The notes under the pieces are model-generated. The model saw only the letters and a list, made by a program, of their open reading frames with translations, searched no databases and was not told the origin of the DNA. This document shows, in pieces, positions 42,097-52,300 of a stretch of 64,000 nt of DNA. A program made the translations under genes and the position numbers. The stretch spans positions 13,410,001 through 13,474,000 of the forward strand of contig NC_056421.1 in assembly GCF_905147365.1 (NCBI RefSeq). The letters are read 5' to 3'. The stretch's first letter is position 1. Each line of letters begins with the position of its first letter. The stretch is from Aricia agestis (taxonomy: Eukaryota > Arthropoda > Insecta > Lepidoptera > Lycaenidae).

Positions 42097-42321
42097 TTAG
42101 GAGTATGAAGGAAGAGCGCTTTTGTGTACTGCACATACACTCGGGCACAATATACTTTTCCAGTTAAAATATACACTGCCGCCGTTACAGAAACCTATGT
42201 ATTTTGTAGAAAACACGTTAAAGGTGCCGGTTGGCTAACGACAAGAAGCAACCGCAGGTAACGCATAGAAATACATACAAACAAGTAGTGTCGCCACGAC
42301 ACGTCGTCTGCTGCAACGTCA
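42097..42321. other. unique DNA
   Basis: 'acaagaagcaaccgcaggta' and 'gtcgccacgacacgtcgtct' are GC-richer, but no gene or repeat partner is recognised. Confidence 0.3.
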
Positions 42322-42667
42322 TTATGGAGTGTAGATGGAGGAGAACTATCTTATATGGGGGATATATTTTGTAAAAGTGTCCAGCTGTATGCAGTAAATA
42401 ACAGTTAAAAATCCTCCAAGGTATGAAATGAATGTAGCCGTTGGTGACAAAATATAAATTGAAGTTAGCCGAATAGCTGAGTCACAGAATTACTGGGTTA
42501 ATACCAATATATTTTGAAAAATATAACCTAAAATAGCTGAAATAAAAGCTGCTAAATGATTTAAAATTTACCCTGTTGCTACTGTAGCGCCATTCTAATT
42601 TAACGCATTTCAGCGGACACTTTTTATATACAGAAATAGTTCTCCTCCATCTACACTCCATAAACAT
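42322..42667. mobile_element. imperfect MITE with TATGGAGTGTAGATGGAGGAG ends
   Basis: 'tatggagtgtagatggagga' near 42326 is exactly inverted near 42643-42663. A second internal pair ('aaaagtgtccagctg' and 'cagcggacacttttt') supports an element of about 345 bp. The middle is AT-rich and unpaired. Confidence 0.65.
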
Positions 42668-43232
42668 CATCTAGCCGGCTTCCAACTTGTACCTTAATTA
42701 TCATCATCTTAACTTAAACCTCGTTAAGCCTAACGATAACACATTATAACCCAACACTACTTCACTGACCACCAGTCACCACATATTGGGGACAATTAGA
42801 CCCACGATACAATAAAAACACTCCCAGGGGGTTAACTGCACAGTTCCTGACATATACAGCTTAGCAATTAACAACGTTATTACAATGGCATTAAGGTTGT
42901 TATGAAATAAACCACAAGTGTTGTGGACCGTATGTTTTCTTACGGACCGTGTATATACTACGCTTAAATAAACTAAAGGGGGTTTCATCGTAATAAACAA
43001 AATAAGAAGCATTTTTTTAAATAAAAACTGTACATTATGCGGCGATTAAAGCCAGCCTTTTACCCCTACTATACCTATAATTGTGTGTGTCTGCGCAGAG
43101 TTTCATTAAGATCGTTCCAGAGCTCATCGCTACAAATACACATTTTTTATCAATAAAGATTTAGTATACTTTTAATGTTCGCTTTCTTTATCTATCATGT
43201 GCCTTTTTCAATATGTCAGAGAAAGACAAGTA
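42668..43232. other. unique DNA, small hairpins
   Basis: 'ccacaagtgttgtgg' and 'ccgtatgttttcttacgg' form two adjacent small hairpins near 42911-42950. No gene is recognised. Confidence 0.35.
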
Positions 43233-43420
43233 ATCCATACTAATTATTATAAATGCGAAAGTGTGTCTGTCTGTCTGTTACCTCTTCACGCCTAAACCGC
43301 TAAACCGATTTTGCTGATGGAGATACTTAGAGTCCCGGGAAAGAAATATGATACCTTTTTCCCGGAAAAATGTACGATTCCCGCGCGATAAAAGAATTTT
43401 GGCGCAAAGGAGTTGCATCC
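43233..43420 (+). repeat. (GTCT)n repeat copy
   Basis: 'tccatactaattattataaa' opens it, then 'tgtctgtctgtctgttacct', 'cgcctaaaccgctaaaccga', 'gagtcccgggaaagaaatat' and 'gcgcaaaggagttgca'. It lacks the block around 'aattttgtat'. Confidence 0.75.
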
Positions 43421-43683
43421 CTTTACACTTCAGTGTGGAAGTATTTCTATTACAATACCCCTATTTCTACTCTCGTAGATAAATAGATAAAACTAATGAA
43501 CGCACGCACAATAATTACGTCGTAACCGTAAAGCATCCTTATCGCCACGTATACGTTACGTGAATGTACGGGCGGCGTCACGTGACTTACGTTGCGGGCT
43601 ACGTGACGTCACTAATGGTGTAGCTGTTTATTGTCTCGGTATGTGGGTACACGGGGTGATGAGTGTGGTGATGATTGTTGAAA
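43421..43683. other. unique DNA, CpG-richer middle
   Basis: 'gtgaatgtacgggcggcgtc' with 'acgtgacttacgttgcgggc' near 43560-43600 is CpG-rich and has inverted ACGT words. No gene is recognised; the 97-codon frame continues into the next element. Confidence 0.3.
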
Positions 43684-43691
43684 CTATAGTA

Positions 43692-43902
43692 CTGGGGTTC
43701 CCAAACTTATTTTGTCTACTGCCCACTTTAAGAACAATTTATATTTTAGCGCCCCCTTTGTTTCAATTTAAAATTAATCTAGAATTTAATCACCACCCAG
43801 GGCTCTACACAACGCCCTCATTTTTTTCTGGATCCCACACCGCTCCCCTTTAGACCTTCAGCGCCCACAAGGGGGCGTAATCGCCCACTTTGGGAAAGGC
43901 AG
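43692..43902. mobile_element. small hAT-like MITE
   Basis: The left 'ctggggttcccaaacttatt' mirrors the inverted right 'ctgcctttcccaaagtgggc'. An 8-bp duplication with one mismatch, 'ctatagta' (43684-43691) and 'ctatagca' (43903-43910), flanks it. Subterminal 'gcgccccctttg' and 'acaagggggcgtaat' also pair. The TTCCCAAA termini and 8-bp target fit known hAT MITEs. It is 211 bp without a protein. Confidence 0.8.
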
Positions 43903-44173
43903 CTATAGCATAAGCCGAGAGATGTGGCACAAAAACTAAGTGAAACTTCATGTGTCATTAAAACGGTTTTTGTCTTGTGTCTCTTTGACACAGCCGCTTC
44001 CTTCACAAGTTTTAAACGTGTGTGATGTGATACTGCACTGTGCTGCTACTTTAAGTTTTTTGAAATGGCATTTTTGTTCGACCGATTCAGGTAATTTAGA
44101 AGATGGTCTATGTAAATTGCACGTCCTGATCTCACCGGTCAATGTATCTGCAGCTGTCAGAAATGTTGTTATA

Positions 44174-44461
44174 CAGTGTGTAATAAAAATAAGTACTTTA
44201 GGATGTGTACGTGTTCCTTGTAGAGAGTTCACTGTGAAAGTAGCAGCGCTGAAAGACCAAAAATTTTTTTTACCTTTGTATGGGCAAGGGCCCGAGCGTC
44301 ACGAGTTTCCCCATACAAAAGTGAAAAAAAATTTGGTCTTTCAGTGCTGTTACTTTCACAGTGAGCTCTCTATAAGGAACACGTACACACCCTAAAGTAT
44401 TATCACTTATTTTTATTAATAATAATAATAATAATAATAAACTTATTTTTATTACACCCTG
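44174..44461. mobile_element. palindromic mariner-type MITE, copy 2
   Basis: TA flanks lie at 44172-44173 and 44462-44463. The ends 'cagtgtgtaataaaaataag' and (inverted) 'cagggtgtaataaaaataag' match copy 1. The arms run through 'gagagttcactgtgaaagta' to a centre at about 44293. On the right an AAT microsatellite (about 44416-44440) has expanded between duplicated 'cttatttttatta' words. The 151-codon frame across it is a shadow. Confidence 0.8.
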
Positions 44462-44463
44462 TA

Positions 44464-45279
44464 TATTATTTGAACCAATGGGTTCTTATTGTTAAGAAAA
44501 AGACAGCGCTCCTATTACGCATACACCTGGGTCCTGGGCACTTTGAAAATTACTCCAGCGTAGCTGACCACTCAATAGTAACTACCCACCACCAAAACCA
44601 ACGTAGGAGGCACTACCGAAATCAATGCGGCATTATTAATACATCAAAATATCATTTAACCAAAGTTAATTCCGACCATTGTACATGCACAAAGAGCACA
44701 AAGCATCTACACACAGATATTCGCTAATTAATATCTCTGTACGTTTACTTATGCCCTCTGTGTAACCGCTGGCCGCTGATTGGATACTTAATTGTGTGTG
44801 AATTATATGTCACATGCACAGGAGCTATGTGTTACACTATCTGATATGATAATATTATATTGTATCTTAATTGGTCGCTGTAGATCATTAATTGTGTATT
44901 AACCCACATTTTTTTTGTTGAACTATGAGTTGCTTTTTTAAGAACTAAATGATCTAAAGAACATAACAAAAACTCAATACCTAATTTTTGTTCAATTGAT
45001 ATAATATTAACGAAAGAATTTTATGTTGGTCTTTATAATTTTTGAGAGAGATTTAAATTAAGAAAAAGTAAAGTTATATTAAGTTACTTTAAATGACAGC
45101 TGTTAGGAAGTAAATAAGTTTTTTTTTTGTAATAAATAGGCCCTAAAACTGTTGGCCTTACCTGAACTTATTTTAATAGAATTCCACATAGGCATCAAGC
45201 TTACATAATACATAGCCTACATTTTTAGGCACAAACTATCCGGTTACTGCGGGTTTTAGTTTGTCCATAGGGTCTACAT
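44464..45279. other. unique DNA, no feature
   Basis: An 85-codon frame at 44470-44727 has no domain. No repeat is recognised. Confidence 0.35.
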
Positions 45280-45524
45280 AGACGGACCGCATTTCAACTG
45301 CAATCCAACCGCAAATTGCAGTTCAAGTGCAGTTTGAATGCAGTTGACACGACTGCAATAGAACTGCAAACCAAACAGTTCACACGACAGCACGCCGACT
45401 GCAACTGAACTGCAATCCGACTGCGCGTTTGGTTTGCAGTTCTATTGTAGTCGTGTCAACTGCATTCAAACTGCACTTGAACTGCAATTTGCAGTTGGAT
45501 TGCAGTTGAAATGCGGTCCGTCTG
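45280..45524. mobile_element. CTGCAA-rich fold-back MITE copy 2
   Basis: 'agacggaccgcatttcaact' and 'gcaatccaaccgcaaattgc' on the left are mirrored almost perfectly over 97 bp on the right, ending 'gaaatgcggtccgtct'. The 49-bp spacer (45377-45425) is itself built from 'aactgca' words and contains 'cagcacgccgactgcaactg'. Near identity of the arms indicates a recent copy or arm conversion. Confidence 0.85.
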
Positions 45525-45840
45525 TGAAGTGAGCAGCATCTCATTATTATTAACATTAACTATCACTTAAATTCTTAACTTTCATAAAACATACTATCAA
45601 CGCTTTAACTACATAAGTACATACCATCATAAAAAAGCAAAAAACATATTTAATACTATATTCAAAGAACTATTAAAAGAACGACCGAATGAACGAATGA
45701 ACGGACGAACGAACTAATGTGAACAAAGCATAACAAATCGCATTACGTTTAACATAAAAATGCACTTTATTCCAGCAAAAAGTGCGCGCGATCGATCGTT
45801 ATAACCCAAGAGCCAGCGACGGCCAGACTCGTTTCCTACT
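45525..45840. other. unique DNA with GAAC microsatellite
   Basis: A degenerate GAAC/GAAT run lies at about 45680-45713 and 'gcgcgcgatcgatcg' at about 45784. No gene is recognised. Confidence 0.4.
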
Positions 45841-46072
45841 GAGGCTCAATTTACATTGGAATGGAAGCGACTTTTTGCGACAAAATTATACACATAGCAC
45901 AATGAACTTTATATCAACAGTATACTATAACACACAAATTAAATACGAGCAAAAAAATCGGACGCGTTGGGTCCGCGAATTGTCGAGACTTCTCCGGTGC
46001 CAATTGCCGCGATATGAGGTGAAATTGACGCTTCTATTCCGTTCCATTCCGCCGCAGTGTAAATTGAGTCTA
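45841..46072. mobile_element. MITE with GGCTCAATTTACA ends
   Basis: 'gaggctcaatttacattgga' and 'atggaagcg' at the left mirror 'cgcttctattccgttccatt' and 'gtgtaaattgagtcta' at the right. The interior is unpaired. A lone related end lies at 16029. The 104-codon frame crossing it is not recognised and probably not coding. Confidence 0.65.
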
Positions 46073-46229
46073 ACAGACACCCCTAAAGGGTTCTAAATTT
46101 GACTTTGAGGTGGTCGAGCAGTGGGAAGCATATGTCATAAGTGTTCGGCAATGAGAAACGAGATTCCTACAGTCATCCCGTGAAAATTATAAAAAATAAT
46201 TTATCGAAGGTTAGGTAGGAAGTTAGTAG

Positions 46230-46278
46230 GTTACTTTAGGAGGTATCCAGTTCTGAACTGGATACCTCCTAAAGTAAC
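46230..46278. repeat. perfect palindrome, 24-bp arms, 1-nt loop
   Basis: 'gttactttaggaggtatcca' and 'gttc' at 46230-46253 is exactly inverted at 46255-46278, with one base (t) between. The flanks are unique. This is the tightest palindrome in the window. Confidence 0.9.
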
Positions 46279-46478
46279 TGCAACAGAAACTCCATAGTTC
46301 CTGGTCGTTCTTACCTTTATAGGGTCATATGCAGGAAAACTTTCAGCTTTTATGAAATACAAAATTCTGGCTGTCATTGGCTCTTGGGCTATTAAAGGAG
46401 AGGGGTGGTGAAGTACTCAATATTACATAAAATCGTGTTTTACATGACGGCTGTTGTAAACTAGCGGGTCATTGACAC

Positions 46479-46636
46479 ATTGCGACGAAGCGATGCGATG
46501 CACTCTTAAATGGACCATTCAAAACTGCACTTTATTTACTACAAAAGAAGATATAAATTAAATTGACAGATTTGCCGCTCCCAGTTTCGCCTTTTCCAAA
46601 TTTAAAAGCATCGCGACGCTTCGTTGCGTTGCATTG
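46479..46636. repeat. fold-back MITE with CATTGCGACGAAGCG ends
   Basis: 'cattgcgacgaagcgatgcg' at the left pairs with 'gcatcgcgacgcttcgttgc' and 'gttgcattg' at the right with small gaps. It is about 158 bp with an AT-rich middle and no protein. Confidence 0.6.
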
Positions 46637-47180
46637 TAATATAACCCTAATGAGGTATCATAATAATACATGAAGTAAACCATCATGTTAAATCACAGTA
46701 TTTTAGCGTAGTTTATATAATCGTAGTTTTAAAGAACTAAGTTATAACATAGGAGTAGACAGTGGATGGCGATTTTGTTTTAAACTTTTTTTTACTATAT
46801 TGATAACATTAATACAATAACCTGCATATTATGATTTTTAGGCCGGCAGCATACATGCGTTTTCCATATGCGATCCCTGTATTCGTTTTCCGTATTCTGA
46901 AATACGAATGAATGAAAATCAGTAGAAAAAACATTAGCTGCCGCACGCGTTTGTTTTTCTCCATACGGAACGAATTCCTCACGTACGTTTCAAGTGCAAG
47001 CCGACGCGTTCGCTTGAGAAAAATTTACGTTTACCTATTCGGAAATCGAATACGGAAACCGAGCTTTTAAGGCCAGCTTTAAAAAGAAAAAAATTATATC
47101 TCTGTCTCTTTCCCACGTCTACCACATGTTACGTGTGCAACTTTTAGCCATACATTGATCACGCACAATGCGGCTTAACG
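46637..47180. other. unique DNA with decayed element-like words
   Basis: 'gcatacatgcgttttccata' near 46851 and 'ctccatacggaacgaattcc' near 46960 resemble pieces of an old fold-back, but clear boundaries are lacking. No gene is seen. Confidence 0.3.
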
Positions 47181-47233
47181 AACAGGGGCATTAGGGCCCA
47201 GGCCCCTACCTTCAGGGCCATTGTGCCCCTGTT
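47181..47233. repeat. 53-bp GC-rich hairpin
   Basis: 'aacaggggcattagggccca' pairs with 'agggccattgtgcccctgtt'. It may be a minimal MITE with CAGGGGC ends, or a simple hairpin. Confidence 0.65.
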
Positions 47234-47655
47234 GTGAGGGCGTCATAGTTTTTGACACCCACATAAAAGTCTCTGAAGAGTTTTGAAAGTGTTCGCCATA
47301 ATGGAGCTCAAGACGTGTGATTTTTTGATGAACAGTTTTTCGTGACTTTACAATATGAAATATCGATGATTTGCAATATGAATTTTATCGTTATTTTCAT
47401 GCTACTTTGGTTTAGCTTGTCTTTATACAGCAACACTTATAAGACTTTTTTCAATTTATTTAGTAAGAATAACAAAAACTCGTGCCCAATAAATAATTAA
47501 TATCAAGTAAAAAAAAAAAAAAAAATTTTACCTTCAGAGTTCATAATTAAATATGACTATGCTTATAATTCGATGAAATTTGGTTGGATTTTTTAGTTTT
47601 GGGGGTCCGCCCCTCCTCTAAATACACAACTACGCAAAAAGTAAGCAGTTCGTAG
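47234..47655. other. AT-rich DNA with A-run
   Basis: A 19-bp A-run at about 47508-47525 could be a retroposon tail, but no body is recognised. No gene is seen. Confidence 0.35.
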
Positions 47656-47659
47656 TCAG

Positions 47660-48340
47660 TCCACGTTGCGTAGAGGTGTAGCTACGTAGCGCATCTACGT
47701 ACTACGTAGCGTAGCACAGTAACTACGTAGCGCGTCTACGATCGTAGCACTGAAGCACCGTAGCACGTCTACGTCGTGGAACGCCGTAGCTACGTAGCGC
47801 GTCTAAGTACCGTAGCGCCGTAGTTACGTAGCACTCTACGTCGCGTAGCACCGTATCTTCGAAGCACGTCTACGTTACGTATAATAGCTCCCACACCGGT
47901 TTCGACGACGGTGGCCGGTTTCATTGAAACCTGGCCAGCTACGCAGGAGTAATTTTATAGTGCCCAAGTGTGTGCGCAGTACACAAGAGCACTCTCTATT
48001 CCTTTACTCTCGTAACCCAGTGGGACGGAAGACCGACACGACCGGCGAGAGATCAGGCGCAGGACCGACTTTTTACATGCCCATCCGACGCATGGATCAT
48101 CTTACTTGTCAGACAATCAGGTGATCAGCCTGCATTGTCCTAACCAAACTTGGAAATAACATGTTTCCAACGCGGGAATCGCGACCTCCGAGTCAAGAGC
48201 CGCGAACTGAAGCTACGTAGCGCATCTACATGGCGTACCGCGTAGCACCGTATCTACGTAGCGCGTCTACGTTCATAGCACCGTATCTACGTAGCGCGTC
48301 TACCTTCATAGCACCGTAGCAACGTAGCGATTTACGTAAG
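47660..48340. repeat. CGTAGC/GCTACG repeat block, split
   Basis: 47660-47880 and 48210-48335 are made of imperfect units around 'acgtagcgcgtctacg', with 'agcaccgta' linkers in varying order. Each unit can pair with the next because the words are inverted copies. A SINE separates the two halves. The same vocabulary occurs at 18028-18135. It is a satellite-like or fold-back repeat of unknown origin. Confidence 0.7.
47886..48208 (-). mobile_element. tRNA-derived SINE, second family
   Basis: On the minus strand the tRNA-like head has decayed: the plus text 'aacgcgggaatcgcgacctc' followed by 'cgagtcaagagccgcg' has lost part of the B box relative to the pattern I know. The body 'caggtgatcagcctgcattg', 'ccgacgcatggatcatctta' and 'agtgtgtgcgcagtacacaa' is intact to 'cacaccggtttcgacgacgg'. 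It sits inside the CGTAGC block, so it inserted later. The 66-codon frame is a shadow. Confidence 0.65.
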
Positions 48341-48595
48341 AATTTAATAACTCCTTCCGTAATAATCCTGGAACAAACACCGCGATATTAAACGTAAATA
48401 TTGTTCATACTTCGTAATGAAAATCAAATTTACTATGCGCCGTAACAAAGTCGAGTACTCGTGCAATATTATGCCTGTCATATTTTATTATGCATCATAA
48501 AATATTCTAAGGAGTTAGCAGTATATCAAATATACTTTGCAGCTGAGCACAGTAAGTGGGCTAGGAAGGTGGAAAAACCACTAAAATTTGCTAAA
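48341..48595. other. unique DNA
   Basis: No gene or repeat is recognised. Confidence 0.35.
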
Positions 48596-48724
48596 AACTC
48601 TTAAAAGGCCGGCAACGCACCTGCAGCTCTTCTGATGTTGCGAGTGTCCGTGGGCGACGGTAGTTGCTTTCTTTCAGGTTCTCTTTGCTCCGTTTGCTCG
48701 TTTGCCCCCCTTATTTTATAAAAA
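48596..48724 (+). mobile_element. poly-A retroposon copy 6, 3' fragment
   Basis: Only the 3' portion remains: 'actcttaaaaggccggcaac', 'cctgcagctcttctgatgtt' and 'ttgccccccttattttataa' with an A-rich end. It is strongly 5'-truncated at the end of the pyrimidine tract, as expected from incomplete reverse transcription. Confidence 0.75.
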
Positions 48725-49644
48725 GAAAGAAATCAGGCAGTGGGCAAATATTTTACTAGCCCATAAAAATTATCAACTTATTACACATAAATATGGCAAA
48801 ATTTAAACTACCCAGTGTCCTTGCTCGTGGCTCATTCTATATCTATCTAGTGATCGAGTGTATAACATGCAAACAACAAATATAATAATAGAATAAGAAG
48901 CTCCATATTCTTGTCCCGTTTCAAAGAGCATAAAAGTAACAATAAAAGCAGAACCAGTGTGTAAAGACCTTAAGGAAAGCTCGAGCGGAGCTTACAAAAG
49001 TGCCTGGTAAAAGCTCTCGGTATTTACCTGCGATTGTGCTTTCGTTAATAGTTTAGGTAATCCCGCACTTAACGCAAATGTATGCTATACGAAATTATTT
49101 ATGTTACAGGATGTTGTTAAGTTTAAGTATACGTATTTGGATTTAATAAAATAATAAAAATAAAATAGGAAATTAATATAATCTGTATGAATAATATATT
49201 TTTTTTAGTCTCGCCTTAACTTGAGAACGGCTGAACCGATCTGGCTGATTTTAGTTGTAGTAGATAATTTAGGAGTTAGGTGATACGGAGTTTACGGGTC
49301 ATTAAGTAAATTATAAAGATAAATATTAAACATTTAAAAAAAAGGTATCGGTTCAATTTCGGTGCTAATTAAAATTTGGCAAAACTTGGTACAATGCAAA
49401 CAAATTTTTACCTTAGTGAAAAACCTTTACAAAGACATACAAAAAGCGATCTACAAATTATTACCAAGTCCCTTCGCTTAGCCTTTAAAGCAATTTCTAA
49501 TAAAATATTTAGACAGCAGTTACCTGCTTTATATGTCAAGCGCCATTTCAAACGTGATAAACAAAAACAACGACCTTGTTGTAATTAACTATTTTTTTAA
49601 TTATTTAATCAAGGTATAGGAATATGAGTAAGTAATTAACATTA
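48725..49644. other. unique AT-rich DNA
   Basis: 'cgccttaacttgagaacggc' and 'tgaaccgatctggctgattt' near 49205-49245 look like a decayed repeat middle. A 70-codon frame at 49376-49588 is unrecognised. Confidence 0.35.
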
Positions 49645-50272
49645 TAGATGACCCCCGAAACTCCGTTGCGTTAAGGTGACGCCGCGTTAAAGTAAAAAAC
49701 CGTGTTGGATATGTTTTAGATTGCTTGTTTTCTATGAGAGCCGGCCCGGCCTCTCATAGAAAACAAGGAAAGGGCGTAAGCAACAAAATGTTTTTTGTCG
49801 CGTAATTTAAAAACCACAAATGTATTTCAAATAAGCTATGGGCAAATTAAAGTGTATGCTTGAACCAATCTATACAGTACAAATTTTGAAAGCTTAAATC
49901 ACTCTCCTCTGTTGGCAAAATTAGAAACCCTTTTTATACAGAGGTCTTTTTGATTGATTTTTCTGTGTTGTAAAAGTTGGCCAATCGTGTTATGCTATGG
50001 GTAAATCAAAGACAAAGACATGATTAATACTGACAATGAACTTTAATTTCTTAGCTTTAGTCATTGCTGAGAGAAATCTATATCGCTACAGCAAAATTAT
50101 CAAAACGTCGTCTTAAAATTCGTATATCGCGAGGGAAACGTACATTTTTTCGGGATAAAAAGTATCCTATGTCCTTACCCGGGACTCAAAGTATCTCCAT
50201 ACCCAGCCAAATCAGTTGCGGTTTGGGCATGAACAGATAACAGAGACAAGCATTTAATATTAGTATGGATAT
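49645..50272 (-). repeat. (GTCT)n repeat split by a TTAA element
   Basis: 49645-49674 ('agatgacccccgaaactccg') and 50113-50272 ('aaaattcgtatatcgcgagg' to 'attagtatggat') join into one minus-strand (GTCT)n copy. The intervening 438 bp is the TTAA-flanked element. The microsatellite itself has shrunk to 'cagagacaag'. Confidence 0.75.
49671..50116. mobile_element. TTAA-flanked element, GGTGACGCC family, copy 1
   Basis: TTAA lies at 49671-49674 and 50113-50116. It starts 'ggtgacgccgcgttaaagta', contains a perfect 16-bp hairpin ('ttgttttctatgagag' at 49725-49740 and its inverse at 49751-49766 around 'ccggcccggc'), and ends 'tatcaaaacgtcgtc'. It is about 90 percent similar by eye to 52301-52762 over its whole length. 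It has no coding frame. Confidence 0.8.
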
Positions 50273-50926
50273 TTTCATCAAAAAGAGGGACTTGAATAAC
50301 ACATTGTAATATTCCAACATTACATACGACTAATCATCTCCCATATTATAATGGCGAATCAACTCAAACTTAAACTGAGTGGCTGTGCATGGAAGTGCAG
50401 TTTGAGGGAGGAGGGGAGGAAGGGAGAGCCGGCGGTCTCCCAGGATACCAGCTAAGCCCGGGAGAGAAGCTGCTGCAGCATACAATAGTGCACCTTAAAC
50501 CTTCACACATAAGGTGGGTATTAGATCGACAACGATCTGCTTTGGGAAGCTTCGGGAGTCGGGACTCTTACAACATTGAATAATACACCTTAAACTTATG
50601 TGTATAAAGTAGAATTTAGTTCGACAGTGGCTCGCAACAGGTTGATCGCGTTTTGTAATTTGAATTCTGTGACATTGTTATAGAGTTTGTTTTTGATTGG
50701 ATTATTCAAGTGTACTCGAAACTGAATGTGACTGAATCGCTACATAAAACAGTTATTGACTGGGAAATTATTTTCACACAAATAAAACATTACGCCGCGG
50801 TACTCGGTAGGCCCTTTATACCCTGTAAAAAGTGCTTATAAGTATATTATAGTGTTTCCACGAGTACAGTAAGGAAAATGCCTCGAAAACAACATATTTT
50901 TTGCTGTGTGGTCCATTACGAATAAA
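50273..50926. other. unique DNA, no feature
   Basis: A 64-codon G-rich frame at 50389-50583 has no domain. No repeat is recognised. Confidence 0.35.
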
Positions 50927-50999
50927 AAAAATCTACTGTCCCAGAGGCGCTAAGCAAAGCCCCCTGCTTTGTTTAGGGCCTCTGGGGCAGTAGATTTTA
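50927..50999. repeat. 73-bp fold-back
   Basis: 'aaaatctactgtcccagagg' is mirrored by 'cctctggggcagtagatttt', with 'gcaaagccccctgctttg' in the loop. It is the first of three adjacent fold-backs. Confidence 0.75.
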
Positions 51000-51009
51000 G
51001 AGCCAAAAT

Positions 51010-51160
51010 CTTTTTGTTCTCGCTTCGTTATAGAATCACCGATGAAAATGTATGGAATTGACATAAGCGTTCGTTAATATGACGTGGACGTTCGATTCGT
51101 CTTATGTCAATTCCATACATTTTGATCGGCGACACTATAACGAAGCGAAAACGAAAAAAA
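51010..51160. repeat. fold-back with CAAAATGTATG core (a)
   Basis: 'tttttgttctcgcttcgtta' with 'tag' and 'aaaatgtatggaattgacat' with 'aag' are mirrored by 'cttatgtcaattccatacat' and 'actataacgaagcgaaaacg'. It is about 150 bp with a spacer near 51070-51105. Confidence 0.8.
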
Positions 51161-51180
51161 ATCGGCTAAATGGCCTGGTA

Positions 51181-51331
51181 TCTTTCGTTAAAAACGATGA
51201 CGAAATTCGTCATCAAAATGTATGCGGTTTGACATAAGTCATCGCTAAATGACATTTCGCTCGCGAAGACTAATGTCAAATCTCATATTACATTTTGATA
51301 ATAAATTTCTTCATCGTTTTTAACGAAAGGG
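51181..51331. repeat. fold-back with CAAAATGTATG core (b)
   Basis: 'tctttcgttaaaaacgatga' is mirrored by 'tcatcgtttttaacgaaagg', and 'caaaatgtatgcggtttgac' with 'ataag' is mirrored by 'actaatgtcaaatctcatat' with 'tacattttg'. The core matches that of 30973-31121 closely, yet the outer arms differ. Confidence 0.8.
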
Positions 51332-52300
51332 ACTTTGGCTACGGCCTCAGGACTCTTAGGGCATTTTCAAAAAAATGTGTACCCCTGGTTTTTACCTTGT
51401 CCCTTGACTTCGCTACAGATTATTTGTAAAAAATTACATACTAACATTTTGTAATTTTAATGTAGGGGCATAAACAAGTTTTCTTTTATTAAAATACATT
51501 CACGTTTGTATAAAATTTTATTTAGTATGAGATTTATAAGGGTTTTTAAGTACCGAAACCTATTAAATTCACCTGTCCCCTTCCCAGAAGTTGTAACAAA
51601 ATCTTTAATAACTATTTTTTTTCTTAAAGTAAGTTACTTAAAAAACATATGTTAGATTCCTAAATACTTAATGTATCAATTGAATGTCTTGTTATTGAAG
51701 AATCTAACATAATTTAACTACAAATTAATTAAAATTATAATCATGAAAAAGCAACCCGACCTGAATGTTCGGTTTAGTGACCGTTTTTTTTAGTTTTATA
51801 AACATACTACAAAAATATTTTCGGCACTAAATGATAGCACTATATTTCATTGTACATCGAGAAACTTCAATTTAAATTTAGTAGTTAAAAATCTGCTACA
51901 AGACGCGGACGCAGGTTGGATGGTTCTTCAGGAACGGTTTATTTGTTCAGATAAGTGACCATATTTTGTAAGCATTATTATACTTTCTCCAACTGTTTCT
52001 ACTGTTGACACGTTGCAAATTTAGCTTAGTATTTAGTATAAAAAATGAAATTGTGATAACTATTATCGGTTATTTACAAACACTTTAAAAGTAAAAGAAA
52101 GTAATATTACGTGACTTCCGACTTGTGACTTTTCGTATGGTCACATATAATGGAACGGACAAGTCACAACAGGCGGAAAGCATAAGGCTTAGTTCACATT
52201 TTAAATAAATTATTTTTTTATTCACAGATTTTATTAAGAAAATTGGAGATTTTTAAACTGGTACGATTAACGTACAAATATATTTTTTATTACTTATGTG

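Noticed and set aside
43940..44395. 151-codon frame as a gene
   Set aside because: It lies mainly in the left and right arms of a mariner-type palindromic MITE and its opposite strand is open for the same reason.
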